A stretch of 48,879 nucleotides of DNA from Candidatus Nitrosopumilus sp. (GCA_016784625.1 JADHUF010000001.1:1-48879); one strand, 5' to 3'; positions 33,071-43,746 are shown, counted from the first letter of the stretch. A program made the numbers and translations. Notes: generated by a model from the letters alone, not told the origin.

Positions 33071-33144
33071 TGGGAACGGCAGGATTTGAACCTGCGATCA
33101 CTAGTCCCCCAGACTAGTATCATACCAAGCTAGACTACGATCCC
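33071..33144 (-). tRNA. tRNA-Pro (anticodon GGG)
   Basis: The minus strand folds into a cloverleaf. The acceptor stem GGGATCG pairs with CGTTCCC except for a U-U at 5-68; the anticodon stem is CTAGT/ACTAG around loop CTGGGGG, giving anticodon GGG; the T arm is GCAGG-TTCAAAT-CCTGC. The discriminator base is A and no CCA is encoded. There is no intron. The 3' end abuts the stop codon of the kinase gene on the other strand. The TATA-like element at 33164-33178 is at the right distance for its promoter. Confidence 0.93.
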
Positions 33145-33163
33145 TTGTCACAGAGGCACAAAA

Positions 33164-33178
33164 TGAAATTATTAAATC
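33164..33178. promoter_or_regulatory. Shared TATA element, tRNA-Pro and small protein gene
   Basis: The element TTATTAAA (33169-33176) reads TTTAATAA on the minus strand. Its centre is about 28 bp from the first base of the tRNA (33144) and about 28 bp from the ATG at 33200. It is the only TATA candidate in the 55-bp spacer, so it probably serves both directions. Confidence 0.5.
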
Positions 33179-33199
33179 GTCGTATTGATAATGAGATTC

Positions 33200-33415
33200 A
33201 TGAAGATTTGTAATATTTGTCATAAAATTTCTGCTACTGATCAAGATCATTTAGATTGTATTCAGGAAAAAAATATCGAAATGGGAGACGAAGATTTTAA
33301 AAATAACATTCCTGAAAAGTTGAATCTATCAAAAAATACTCAAGATTTAGGTGTTGAAGTAAGAGCCATTTTAGAACATCTCACAAAAGAGAAAGATAAA
33401 TCAGACGAATTATAA
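33200..33415 (+). CDS. Small protein with N-terminal zinc-binding cysteines (71 aa)
   Basis: The N-terminus reads MKICNICHKIS followed by DHLDC (residues 4, 7 and about 20 as Cys, with His between), a minimal zinc-site pattern; the rest is acidic and helical (LGVEVRAILEHLTKEKDKS). The frame is open upstream to ATG at 33191 and TTG at 33185. I favour 33200 because the TATA element shared with tRNA-Pro sets the transcription start near 33197. No family recognised. Confidence 0.6.
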   Translation: MKICNICHKISATDQDHLDCIQEKNIEMGDEDFKNNIPEKLNLSKNTQDLGVEVRAILEHLTKEKDKSDEL

Positions 33416-33442
33416 TTATTTTAATAAATAATATTTGTTAAC

Positions 33443-34183
33443 TTAACGTTCTTGTGTTGTAGGTCTTATCAGAATTTCATTAACATTAACATGATCTGGA
33501 GATTCAACTGCATATAAAATTGCATTTGCAATATCTTCTGCTTGTAAAGCTTTCATCTTTTTTGCATTTTCAATAAATCCTTGTAATGATTCATCAGTAA
33601 TGGTATCATTAAGTTCTGTATCTACTACCCCAGGTTCAATGCTAGTTACTCGAATGTTAGAGCGTACACTAAATTCTTGCCTTAATCCTTCACTAAATGC
33701 TGCAACTGCATGTTTTGTTGCACAATAAACACTTCCAGCTGGGAAAACAATTCTTCCAGCTACAGATGAGAGATTTACAATATGACCAGATTTTTTCTCT
33801 TTCATATGAGAAATTACTGCTGCTGTCGAATATAATACACCTTTGATATTCACATCAATCATTCTATCCCATTCATCTACCTTGAGGCTTTTGAAGAAAC
33901 TCAAAGGCATCAAACCTGCATTATTTACAAGAATATCAATGGAGCCCCATTTTTCTAAAACTGCTTTAGCAAAATTTTCACATTCTGATCTTTGTGTAAC
34001 ATCTAATTTTTGATAAAATACTTCACCACCATTAGCAGAGATGTCTTTTGCAAGTTTTTCTAATCTATCTACTCTTCTAGCACCTATAGCAAGTTTTGCA
34101 CCTGCTTTTGATAGTGCCAGAGCTGTAGCAAATCCTATACCACTACTTGCTCCCGTAATTATTGCTACTTTATCTTTAATCAT
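33443..34183 (-). CDS. Short-chain dehydrogenase/reductase (SDR)
   Basis: This is a classical SDR of 246 aa. The cofactor loop TGASSGIG is at about 10-17 and the basic ARRVDRL after strand 2 indicates NADP preference. NNAG lies near 88-91, the catalytic Ser in NLSSVAGR near 138, and YCATK holds Tyr and Lys near 152-156. Substrates of this family are various alcohols and ketones; one group of close homologues acts on serine and 3-hydroxy acids. The substrate cannot be told from sequence. It diverges from the AN1 zinc-finger gene. Confidence 0.92.
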   Translation of the reverse strand: MIKDKVAIITGASSGIGFATALALSKAGAKLAIGARRVDRLEKLAKDISANGGEVFYQKLDVTQRSECENFAKAVLEKWGSIDILVNNAGLMPLSFFKSLKVDEWDRMIDVNIKGVLYSTAAVISHMKEKKSGHIVNLSSVAGRIVFPAGSVYCATKHAVAAFSEGLRQEFSVRSNIRVTSIEPGVVDTELNDTITDESLQGFIENAKKMKALQAEDIANAILYAVESPDHVNVNEILIRPTTQER

Positions 34184-34278
34184 CTAAATTACCTAAACGC
34201 ATTTAATTTCAACATCGTAAAAATGTTTAGACGTTAAAAAATTTCAAGAAAATCGCTAACAACTTTATTAAAAGAAAA

Positions 34279-34515
34279 ATGATGTATCAAATTGTGATAT
34301 CAGAAAATTGTGCTTATTGTGGAGATTTAACAGATTTACCATTTCATTGTAATTATTGCAAGGATCCATTTTGTTCAGAACATAGACTTCCAGAAGAACA
34401 TAGATGTGTAAAACTAAGTCAAATCCGAGCAAAAAAATTTGGTGAGAAAAAAGTCATACGAGATGGAGGACGAGATAAACCAAATATTTTCAAACGAATT
34501 TTTGGAAGATCTTAA
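34279..34515 (+). CDS. AN1-type zinc-finger protein (78 aa)
   Basis: The N-terminal half reads CAYCGDL ... FHCNYCKDPFCSEHRLPEEHRC, the C-x2-C ... C-x2-C ... C-x4-H pattern of AN1 fingers known from eukaryotic ubiquitin-linked stress proteins. The C-terminal half is basic and ends in FKRIFGRS. The start is ATG at 34279 or 34282. In Archaea such proteins are of unknown role, perhaps protein turnover or nucleic-acid contact. It converges on a membrane-protein gene with a 2-bp gap. Confidence 0.85.
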   Translation: MMYQIVISENCAYCGDLTDLPFHCNYCKDPFCSEHRLPEEHRCVKLSQIRAKKFGEKKVIRDGGRDKPNIFKRIFGRS

Positions 34516-34517
34516 AA

Positions 34518-34802
34518 TCAATAAGGACTTTTTTCAGGAGAAATTTTTGCACGTCTACCTTGATAAATTAGGGCAATAGCAAGTGCAAACATTACCATTG
34601 CAGTTAATGGAAAATTTTGTGGTGCAGGTAAAACAAACCAATAGTAAATCCCAAACCCAATTGATACAGCTGCTTGTACCCATAGTTTTATCCATTTTGG
34701 GGATTTGATTAATCTGCTTATAGCTTCAATAACAAATATTCCAATTACAGGATAAATTGAGTAGAATAGAAAATCAATAACATCAACACCCGTATGAGAC
34801 AT
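34518..34802 (-). CDS. Small membrane protein, three helices
   Basis: The 94 aa product has three hydrophobic helices (about 10-28, 41-58 and 65-82) and a short basic C-terminus. No motif is recognised. It lies downstream of the GINS gene on the same strand with a 32-bp gap, so it may be read from the same promoter, but nothing links it to replication. Confidence 0.6.
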   Translation of the reverse strand: MSHTGVDVIDFLFYSIYPVIGIFVIEAISRLIKSPKWIKLWVQAAVSIGFGIYYWFVLPAPQNFPLTAMVMFALAIALIYQGRRAKISPEKSPY

Positions 34803-34834
34803 CTAATATGAAAATAAACAGGTATAATTTCTAT

Positions 34835-35392
34835 CTAATCATCCCAATGGATTTTAGTTGCAACATTTTTGGCAATTAAAGCCTGAGCATTTTCATATGG
34901 AATTGTAGCAATATCTTCAGTTTTGAAGGGACCATATTTTTCAAGGTCAGCACCTACAATTTCTTCTACTTCTTTAAGAAATCTAATAACAATTTTCTTT
35001 GTTTTGTGATTTTGAGATAATGATTCCAGGAATTTTGATTTTCCATTAATTGTTGCAGAAAGAATCATTTCAGTCCTTTCTCTTTGTTCCTCTTGAGAAT
35101 CCAAAATGAATTTTTCTTCATCTAAAAGATTTCCAAATTGGATATCTTTCGATTTAGAGATTTTTTCTAGTCTGATATGGATTAGTAATGATGTTAGTTC
35201 AGTTGCCATTTCTATCAAAGCATCTTTGATTTTACTTTCTACACCATCAAATTCTTGTTTTCTTAAATTTCCAATAAAGTCAGAGAGGTTTTTGTAAAAA
35301 CTAGGATCAATTTCAGCGATAGAATCATCCTCAGTTTCTCGTAAAACCGTATTATGTAAAGAGATTATATCGATTTGATTTGATTCGGACAT
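34835..35392 (-). CDS. GINS complex subunit, Gins51 type
   Basis: The 185 aa protein shows the GINS layout with a helical A domain first (about 30-125) and a small beta B domain last. The B domain reads KIVIRFLKEVEEIVGADLEK followed by YGPF and ENAQALIAKNVA, matching archaeal Gins51/Gins15. GINS joins the MCM helicase and the Cdc45/GAN protein in the replicative helicase complex and contacts polymerases. It adds to the unusual number of replication genes in this window (PCNA, DP1, DP2, Cdc6). It diverges from glnA. Confidence 0.87.
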   Translation of the reverse strand: MSESNQIDIISLHNTVLRETEDDSIAEIDPSFYKNLSDFIGNLRKQEFDGVESKIKDALIEMATELTSLLIHIRLEKISKSKDIQFGNLLDEEKFILDSQEEQRERTEMILSATINGKSKFLESLSQNHKTKKIVIRFLKEVEEIVGADLEKYGPFKTEDIATIPYENAQALIAKNVATKIHWDD

Positions 35393-35446
35393 TTCTTACC
35401 TAATCCTTAAATGGTGCGTGTATTTGTGTTTGATTGAAGTAAAAAA

Positions 35447-36903
<1,457 letters not shown>

Positions 36904-36907
<4 letters not shown>

Positions 36908-37182
36908 GCTCTTCCAGTAAGCTGAAAGATGTAGTGTAAAGAAATTACTATTAGAATAAACCCCCCTCCTAGAAACACTCCACGTCTATTTTCAGATGTA
37001 GCAGCTCTGTACAGTAAAACCCCACCAGCAAGACCTACAAATAATATCAAAACCCCAATAATTACACCGACAAAACTTGTGTCAGTAATTAATGGATGAA
37101 ACAGTCCAGCAAGTAATGCAAAAAATGCAACTAGATAAATGTACTTAAAACCAGTAAGCATTTTGGAGGATGTTTTATTCAA
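36904..37182 (-). CDS. Small membrane protein, three helices
   Basis: This 92 aa protein has three hydrophobic segments (about 12-30, 36-58, 68-88) with a basic loop ENRRG between the second and third. It lies 56 bp downstream of the thermosome gene on the same strand. No recognised family or motif; it is most likely an ordinary small inner-membrane protein. Confidence 0.6.
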
Positions 37183-37238
37183 TGTTGTTCGTGAATATAT
37201 TTATCAAATAAACTTTTGAAGAAATTTTTTAAAATGAT

Positions 37239-38933
37239 TTACATCATTCCGCCCATATCAGGCATTCCACCCATTCCAGGTGGCATTCCACCCATTCCAG
37301 GTGGCATTCCTCCTTCTCCACCACCAGGTGGACCGCCAGGAGATTTTTGGGTAGCAATCACATCATCAATTCTCAAAATCATACATGCAGCTTCAGCAGC
37401 TGCAGATACAATTTGAAGTTTAACTGCAAGTGGTTCAATAATATCACTTGATTTCATATTAGCAATCTTTCCTCTCATTACATCAATTCCAGTCCATTTT
37501 TCTCCTTTCTGTTGTTTTGAACGAAGAAGTGTAAGTGTGTCAATTGGATCCATTCCAGCATTTTCAGAAAGTGCTAATGGAATTGATTCTAAAGCATCAG
37601 CGAATTTTTCTACAGCTAGTTGTTCTCTTCCTTCTAGAGATTTTGCCCAGCCTCTGAGTTTTGTTGCAGCAAATGTTTCAGGAGCACCACCGCCAGCAAC
37701 AATTGATGGTTTTTCAATTACATCTTTTACAACCATTAATGCATCATGAACAGAGCGTTCAACTTCGTCTACTACTCTTTGTGAGCCTCCACGAAGAAGT
37801 AATGTAACTGATTTTGGGTGTTTGCAGCCTTCAACAAATACCCATTTGTCTTCTTCAATTTTTCTTTCTTCAACAAGATCTGCACTACCTAAATCTTTTT
37901 CAAAAAGATCATCAAGATTTGTAACAATTCTAGCACCTGTTGCTTTCGCAAGTTTTGTAAGATCACTTTCTTTAATTCTTCTAACTGCAATAATTCCAGC
38001 CTTTGCTAGATAATGTTGTGCTGTATCATCAATTCCTTTTTGACATAAAACCACATTTGCACCAGAACCAATAACTTTGTCAACCATTGTTTTTAACATT
38101 CTATTTTCTTCATCTAGAAATGATTTTAGTTGTTGAGGATTTGAAATGTTAATTTTTGCATCAGTTTCAGTTTTACTAATTTCTAATGCAGTATTAATTA
38201 ATGCAATTTTAGCTTCAGCAATTTTACTAGGCATACCTCCATGAACAATTTCTTTATCAAGAACAATACCTTGTATAATACTTGAATCTTTGATAGAGCC
38301 TCCTGCTTTCTTTTCTACTTTAATATCATCAATATCAGCAATGTAATTTTCACCATCTTTTTCTGTAACAGTAAGAACAGATTTCACAACAATATCTGCA
38401 AGTTGAACAGAGTCTTTTCTAACAAGTTTAGTTTGCATTGAAGTTTTTGCAATTTTAGTTAGAATGTTTCTATCATTTGAAGATACTTGGTCAGCAATAC
38501 TTTCAAGGAATTGTTTTGCTTTTCTTGCAGCTTTTCTATAACCATCAACAATAATTGTTGGATGAACATCTTGATCAATTAATGATTCAGCATTTTCAAG
38601 TAATGCCCCTGCCAGAACAACTGCAGAAGTTGTACCATCTCCGACTTCATTATCAGTAGTTTTAGAAATTTCAACTAACATTTTGGCTGCTGGATGCTGA
38701 ACATCAATTTCTTTTAGAATAGTTGCACCATCATTTGTAATAGTTACATCTCCTAAGGAGTCAACTAGCATTTTATCCATGCCTCGTGGGCCTAGACTAG
38801 TACGAACAATTTCAGCGATAATTTTGGATGCAGCTATGTTATTCTTCTGTGCATCTCGACCTTTAGTTTCTGTGCCACCTTCTTTTAGCAATACAACTGG
38901 CATAGTGCCTTTTGAAGTAGCTTGCATACCCAT
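37239..38933 (-). CDS. Thermosome (group II chaperonin) subunit
   Basis: This ATP-driven folding chamber subunit has 564 aa from the preferred start. [26 protein letters not shown] near 50-75 is the nucleotide site, [12 protein letters not shown] near 98-109 the catalytic loop, and the C-terminal [12 protein letters not shown] tail is typical of thermosomes. A longer reading from TTG at 38942 is possible, but the strong TATA box (38954-38966) puts the transcription start near 38935, so ATG at 38933 (MGMQATSKG) is preferred. The glycine-methionine tail is encoded by tandem 21-bp repeats. Confidence 0.95.
   Translation of the reverse strand: MGMQATSKGTMPVVLLKEGGTETKGRDAQKNNIAASKIIAEIVRTSLGPRGMDKMLVDSLGDVTITNDGATILKEIDVQHPAAKMLVEISKTTDNEVGDGTTSAVVLAGALLENAESLIDQDVHPTIIVDGYRKAARKAKQFLESIADQVSSNDRNILTKIAKTSMQTKLVRKDSVQLADIVVKSVLTVTEKDGENYIADIDDIKVEKKAGGSIKDSSIIQGIVLDKEIVHGGMPSKIAEAKIALINTALEISKTETDAKINISNPQQLKSFLDEENRMLKTMVDKVIGSGANVVLCQKGIDDTAQHYLAKAGIIAVRRIKESDLTKLAKATGARIVTNLDDLFEKDLGSADLVEERKIEEDKWVFVEGCKHPKSVTLLLRGGSQRVVDEVERSVHDALMVVKDVIEKPSIVAGGGAPETFAATKLRGWAKSLEGREQLAVEKFADALESIPLALSENAGMDPIDTLTLLRSKQQKGEKWTGIDVMRGKIANMKSSDIIEPLAVKLQIVSAAAEAACMILRIDDVIATQKSPGGPPGGGEGGMPPGMGGMPPGMGGMPDMGGMM
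37261..37302. repeat. Two tandem 21-bp repeats in the thermosome tail
   Basis: GGCATTCCACCCATTCCAGG plus one base is present twice back to back (37261-37281, 37282-37302), with a partial third copy beginning at 37303. On the coding strand each copy encodes the PPGMGGM unit. Such repeats can expand or shrink by slippage without changing frame. Confidence 0.85.
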
Positions 38934-38953
38934 AGATGCCAAAACTCCTGATT

Positions 38954-38966
38954 CCCCTTTTATACC
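38954..38966 (-). promoter_or_regulatory. Strong TATA box of the thermosome gene
   Basis: On the minus strand GGTATAAAAGGGG gives an almost ideal archaeal TATA element centred about 28 bp from the ATG at 38933. The following GGGG and the leaderless layout suggest high expression. Confidence 0.65.
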
Positions 38967-38999
38967 TTGCAGATCTAAGTGTGGATTTCTAGCATCGGT

Positions 39000-39010
39000 G
39001 TTTTTAAATT
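39000..39010 (+). promoter_or_regulatory. TATA box of the glyA gene
   Basis: GTTTTTAAATT is centred about 26 bp before the ATG at 39032, supporting that start over the in-frame TTG at 39023. It lies 34 bp from the divergent thermosome TATA box. Confidence 0.5.
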
Positions 39011-39031
39011 GGGAAAATTAAGTTGCAAAAT

Positions 39032-40354
39032 ATGGCCAAGTCAAAAAATAAAGAATCGTATAATAAAATTTTCACAAAATTAAAGGAACACCACAAATGG
39101 TTTGAAAATTCAATTCCATTAATTGCAAGTGAAAATATTCCTAGCCCTGCTGTTAGAGAAGCAATAATTTCAGATTTTGGTAATAGGTATGCAGAAGGCT
39201 GGCCAGGGGAAAGAGTGTACGCAGGTTGTATCTACATTGATGAAGTAGAGTTTGAATGTATGAAATTAGCTAAAAAACTTTACAAGACAAAATTTGCTGA
39301 TGTTAGACCAATTTCTGGTGTTGTTGCAAATCTTGCCATATATTCAGCTTATTCAAATCCAGGTGATGTAATGTTAGCACCTTCTATTCCAGCAGGAGGT
39401 CATATTTCTCACGGTAAAAAAGAACATTCAGGAACTGCAGGATTAGTTCATGGATTAGAAATTGAATTTTATCCATTTAATGCTGAAGAAATGACAATTG
39501 ATGTGGAAAAGACAAAACAGAAAGTTAAGGAGTTAAAGAAAAGTAATCGTCTTCCAAAGATAGCAATGTTTGGTGGTTCATTATTCTTGTTCCCACATCC
39601 TGTCAAAGAATTATCAGATTTTCTAAAAAGTTATGATATGCATATTAATTATGATGCAGCCCATGTTGCTGGATTAATTGCGGGTGGTAAATTCCAAGAT
39701 CCTTTACGTGAAGGTGCAGATACTATGACTATGAGTACTCATAAGACTCTGTTTGGACCTCAAGGAGGATTAGTTTTAGGATCTGAAGAACATGAAGAAC
39801 CAATCAAAAAAGCAATATTTCCTGGCCTCACAAGTAGTCATCATATTAATAATATGGCAGGAAAAGCAGTTGCTTTTGCAGAAGCTTTAGAATTTGGAAA
39901 AGATTATGCTACTCAAGTAATAAAAAATGCAAAGTCATTTGCAGAGGCACTAAGTGATATGGGATTCAAAGTGTTAGGAGAAAGCAAAGGATTTACAATG
40001 TCACACCAGATTGCAGTCAATGTTTTAGATTATGCTGATGGGGGCAAAGTAGAAGTAGACTTGGAAAAAGCTAACATTATAGTAAATAGACAACTCATTC
40101 CAGGAGATATTAAGGCAAAAAGAAATTATTTCCATCCAGGAGGAATTAGAATAGGAGTTTCTGAAATCACACGACTAGGAATGAAAAAGAATGAGATGCA
40201 AGAAATTGCATCTTTAATTAAGCAAGTAGTTATTGAGAAAAAAGATCCAAAGAAAATACTTTCAAAAGTAAAGGCTTTCAGAAAAAACTATCAAAAAGTC
40301 AAATTTTGTTTTGATAACAAGTTGGGTGCCTACGAATACGTCAAATTGAGATAA
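39032..40354 (+). CDS. glyA: Serine hydroxymethyltransferase
   Basis: This PLP enzyme interconverts serine and glycine with a tetrahydropterin one-carbon carrier. The PLP lysine is in TMSTHKTLFGPQGG (about residue 232), the cofactor Asp in INYDAAHVAGLI (about 205), and SENIPSPAVREA near 30-41 and NRYAEGWPGERVYAG near 51-65 are family signatures. Length is 440 aa from the preferred ATG, which is supported by a TATA box 26 bp upstream; TTG at 39023 would add 3 residues. Thaumarchaeota use tetrahydromethanopterin-like carriers, so that is the likely cosubstrate. Confidence 0.95.
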   Translation: MAKSKNKESYNKIFTKLKEHHKWFENSIPLIASENIPSPAVREAIISDFGNRYAEGWPGERVYAGCIYIDEVEFECMKLAKKLYKTKFADVRPISGVVANLAIYSAYSNPGDVMLAPSIPAGGHISHGKKEHSGTAGLVHGLEIEFYPFNAEEMTIDVEKTKQKVKELKKSNRLPKIAMFGGSLFLFPHPVKELSDFLKSYDMHINYDAAHVAGLIAGGKFQDPLREGADTMTMSTHKTLFGPQGGLVLGSEEHEEPIKKAIFPGLTSSHHINNMAGKAVAFAEALEFGKDYATQVIKNAKSFAEALSDMGFKVLGESKGFTMSHQIAVNVLDYADGGKVEVDLEKANIIVNRQLIPGDIKAKRNYFHPGGIRIGVSEITRLGMKKNEMQEIASLIKQVVIEKKDPKKILSKVKAFRKNYQKVKFCFDNKLGAYEYVKLR

Positions 40355-40356
40355 TT

Positions 40357-43300
40357 TTAGGCGTAATCAGTGAGAAGTGATTGGTCTCCTTGATTCTTAC
40401 CAAACACTAGTTCAATTTCATCAGATAGTGCATGAATTCTTCCTCGCTGATATTCACCAACATCATATTTCTCAACAAGTCGCTTTGCAAGTTTTAGATA
40501 TTTTTCAACAGAGCCTCGAGTAATTGTAGGAATTAATTTATGACCACAAATGCATGTTTGGATTAGAGGCATTCGACGGAATGATTTTCCACAGCCAGTA
40601 CACCTAAAGTTTTGTCTTGCATATGCTCTAAGATTTCCCATAATATCTGGAACAAGATGTGTTGAAATAACATTTGAAACAATTTCTGAAGGATTTACAA
40701 CATCAATTAATTCAGCATTTCTAATTTGCATATCAAATTTGTCAAGCATAGAACCAAGTGTAGAGTATGCACTACGAGATTTTGAAGTGGTTAGTGATGA
40801 AGTTGAATGTGTAAAGAAATAATCATAAAATTGTCTTTCAGTTTCAAGACGGGATTCAACAATCTCAATTGATGATACATCTGATGCTTTAACATGTTTA
40901 AGGGTGGATTCAAAAAATTCTATAGGAATTGATTTTATGACTTCAAGATTATGTGCCTGAGGTTGGGATTCATGTGGTAATACAAGAGGTTGGACAAGTA
41001 ATGGCGCATCCATTAATCCACCAATTCTATCAGAAAGGAATTGTCTTGAAAAATTAAGTAAACTATCCATTAGAAGCATGATAGAATCAGCATCACCGTC
41101 AGCATCCCTTCTTTTTGCAGAGTGCCAGTTTGGAGTTGCAAAACAAACATGAGTTTCAGTGTATCCAATAATTCGTCCTACAATTCCAACAGAAGTATGT
41201 GGAGCTAAACCAATTATTAGATGACCAAGAAGTTCTTCGATATTCTTTACATTATAAAATGAAGATTTCCCATAAAATTTCTCTAATAGAGTATCAATGT
41301 ATTTACAAGTAGAAACAAGATATTTTCCACTATCATAAGGAATAACCACATCTTGCATTCGAAGTTCAATCATCTGTTCTGAATTTTCTAAAGGATTTCC
41401 ATCAATATCATGAGAATAGCCCAACTGCTTTAGTTTCTCAATTGATGTTCCAATCCAAGATGGTTTGAAGTGTGTTAATGGGGAGTTTGTTGCATCAAAT
41501 CTAACAGTTCCATCTTTGAAAACTGTTAGACCATAGTTTTGGCGTACAAGTCCCTTTTCAAGGGGTTCGGCAATCTTGTCTTGACTGATTAGTTCTTTTA
41601 CACCCTTGAATGGTTCCTTGGCACGTAACCCCATCTTTTCTTGAGCAGAAAGTAATTTTGATTTTAATGGGAATTTTTTATTTGAATATGATGGTATTTT
41701 ACGCTTACATTTTTCACAAAATGGTTCTGTGTGGGTATCTCTACAGTAAAAACACCTGTAAATGATTGTAGTTTTTGTGGCACATTTTAAGCACTTTATT
41801 CCAATGGATGGCTCATCACATTTAGAACAATGTCTGTTGTATATTTTAGCAAAGAAATCTTCATTTCTTGATGCTTTAAGAAGATCTCTGGTTGGTCCTC
41901 CTTTGTCACTTACAGGAAATAATACATGTGTTGGAGGTTTCATTTGTCTTGCAGCTGCTTTTTCAGGTCTCCCAATTCTAACCCCAATAGAAGTTGAAAA
42001 TTTATTTCTGATTTGAATGCCTGATGATTTTGTTAGAATTTGAGGAACTGAAAAATCACTAATTATTGGTTTTTCTCTAAACAGTAGATTAAAGAAAATT
42101 TTTGCTTCTTGGTTTTCTAAAATTATAGTTTCATTTTCAACTTTGTGGGGAGTACCCAATTTTTCAAGAATTTTTTTGATTTGTGTAGGATACTCAATAG
42201 ATGTTTCATTGATTTTTTTTGGTTCTAGAAGTTGAGTAAGTTCTTGGGGTGAAATCATATCCCAAAAATACAGATAGTGTGGATGAAATGGAATTTGGAA
42301 GTCGAGAGAAATTTTTAGTGCCTCATCAATTGTAGGTATTTTATTCAAAAATTGGTTTAGAAATTGATCATTAGGCTCATATTTTTGGATTTTTTGTTTT
42401 AATTCCTCAATCCAAAATTCCTCAACATACCCTGAGGGTATAAGTTGAGCATTATTTTCTAAAAAATCACCAAATGTAATTAGTATATCACCCAAATGAA
42501 GTATTTTTTCAATTTCATTTTTAATTTCTAATCCATGTTTCACATCTCTAATTTTTACAACATTGCCATTTCTCAGACGGACTGTTGGGGTATCGATTGA
42601 ATCAACAAATGCTATAGTTGCTCCTTTCCCTGGAATGTCAATTTTAATTTGAGTGCCAACTGCTATTGTATGATCTAAAATCTCAGCAATTACTGGATGA
42701 ATACCAACTGCTGCAAAGCCAGTATTACATGCTCTTCCATATCTTAATCGAAACCCACCTAATTTGTTAGGCATGGATAATACTGATCTACCGGTAATTA
42801 CCTCACGCATTCTTTTAGCACCTGCGTCTTCTTGATTATCACCTGTCTGGACTGCGCCTTTAAGATCATTGAGCCAATCCCAACCATCAAGATTGTACAT
42901 TTCAATTCTTTTGAGTAATTTTTTAGATCTGCCTATCAATCCATCATTTAAGACACGTAAAGCACCACCTCTTACTCTATCAGTTTTGATTCGGGTCATG
43001 GATTTGTGGTTTACAACCTCATATGGATCAGTATCTACACCATCAAGTTCGACTGGAAGATTAGAAATTACATGTATAATATCTTCATCTAAAATATGAA
43101 ATTGAAAGTTACTGGCATCTCTCTCATAGATTCTTAGTTCTTCAACAAATCTGCCTGTTTCATCATCAAAAGAATTTGCCTGGTATTTTGCTAGCCCAAC
43201 TGCTTTTCTAACATGGTCAGCAATTAGCATAGTTACTGCAGATTCGGTTCCACCTGCTGAACGCATTGGTCCGGCAATAGAGATTGAGAGGTATTCAGTC

Positions 43301-43734
43301 CCATCTTTGTTTTTCTTTATCTTAACATCACTAATTCCTTGTAATGCAGCAATCGTTACTCCTTCAGTAATAATTGCCAGTCCTACACGGACTGCAAGAT
43401 CTAATTTTTCTTCTAAAGTGGCATCAGGAAGAGAATGATTTCCCAGGGCAATATCTTTTGAGAGGATTAAAGCAGAGAGTTCTTTTCCATGAATTTTTAA
43501 AAGTTCTCTAAGCGGTTCGGTGATATTAATTTCGTGCATTTTTGCAACTCTATCTGCCAAATCAAATGCAATTTTAGGCTCAATTATAGCTGAGGAATCA
43601 AAAAGGGTTGATTTTGCAGCCGCAGCATGTTGATAGATGGTATAGGTTTCAGTTGAGAGGTTTGAGTAATAATTACGATAATAATCTGGCATCTTAATAC
43701 TACGAATACAAGAAATTGCATCATTTTCAGACAT
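40357..43734 (-). CDS. polC: DNA polymerase D large subunit DP2
   Basis: The catalytic subunit of the archaeal family D replicative polymerase has 1125 aa, full length, with no intein seen. The active-site carboxylates are in RRDADGDADS near 876-885. Several zinc-binding clusters are visible (CSKCDEPSIGIKCLKC and CFYCRDTHTEPFCEKC near 635-680; CTGCGKSFRRMPLIQTCICG near the C-terminus). DP2 works with DP1, encoded at 48000, and with PCNA. The gene follows the GGGP synthase gene by 12 bp, forming an operon. The unmatched small subunit gene lies 4 kb away beyond the origin. Confidence 0.96.
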   Translation of the reverse strand: MSENDAISCIRSIKMPDYYRNYYSNLSTETYTIYQHAAAAKSTLFDSSAIIEPKIAFDLADRVAKMHEINITEPLRELLKIHGKELSALILSKDIALGNHSLPDATLEEKLDLAVRVGLAIITEGVTIAALQGISDVKIKKNKDGTEYLSISIAGPMRSAGGTESAVTMLIADHVRKAVGLAKYQANSFDDETGRFVEELRIYERDASNFQFHILDEDIIHVISNLPVELDGVDTDPYEVVNHKSMTRIKTDRVRGGALRVLNDGLIGRSKKLLKRIEMYNLDGWDWLNDLKGAVQTGDNQEDAGAKRMREVITGRSVLSMPNKLGGFRLRYGRACNTGFAAVGIHPVIAEILDHTIAVGTQIKIDIPGKGATIAFVDSIDTPTVRLRNGNVVKIRDVKHGLEIKNEIEKILHLGDILITFGDFLENNAQLIPSGYVEEFWIEELKQKIQKYEPNDQFLNQFLNKIPTIDEALKISLDFQIPFHPHYLYFWDMISPQELTQLLEPKKINETSIEYPTQIKKILEKLGTPHKVENETIILENQEAKIFFNLLFREKPIISDFSVPQILTKSSGIQIRNKFSTSIGVRIGRPEKAAARQMKPPTHVLFPVSDKGGPTRDLLKASRNEDFFAKIYNRHCSKCDEPSIGIKCLKCATKTTIIYRCFYCRDTHTEPFCEKCKRKIPSYSNKKFPLKSKLLSAQEKMGLRAKEPFKGVKELISQDKIAEPLEKGLVRQNYGLTVFKDGTVRFDATNSPLTHFKPSWIGTSIEKLKQLGYSHDIDGNPLENSEQMIELRMQDVVIPYDSGKYLVSTCKYIDTLLEKFYGKSSFYNVKNIEELLGHLIIGLAPHTSVGIVGRIIGYTETHVCFATPNWHSAKRRDADGDADSIMLLMDSLLNFSRQFLSDRIGGLMDAPLLVQPLVLPHESQPQAHNLEVIKSIPIEFFESTLKHVKASDVSSIEIVESRLETERQFYDYFFTHSTSSLTTSKSRSAYSTLGSMLDKFDMQIRNAELIDVVNPSEIVSNVISTHLVPDIMGNLRAYARQNFRCTGCGKSFRRMPLIQTCICGHKLIPTITRGSVEKYLKLAKRLVEKYDVGEYQRGRIHALSDEIELVFGKNQGDQSLLTDYA

Positions 43735-43746
43735 AATACAGTTCTA

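Noticed and set aside
37216..37416. Plus-strand proline-rich reading frame opposite the thermosome tail
   Set aside because: It is the antisense of the GGM repeats of the chaperonin gene and its composition follows from them.
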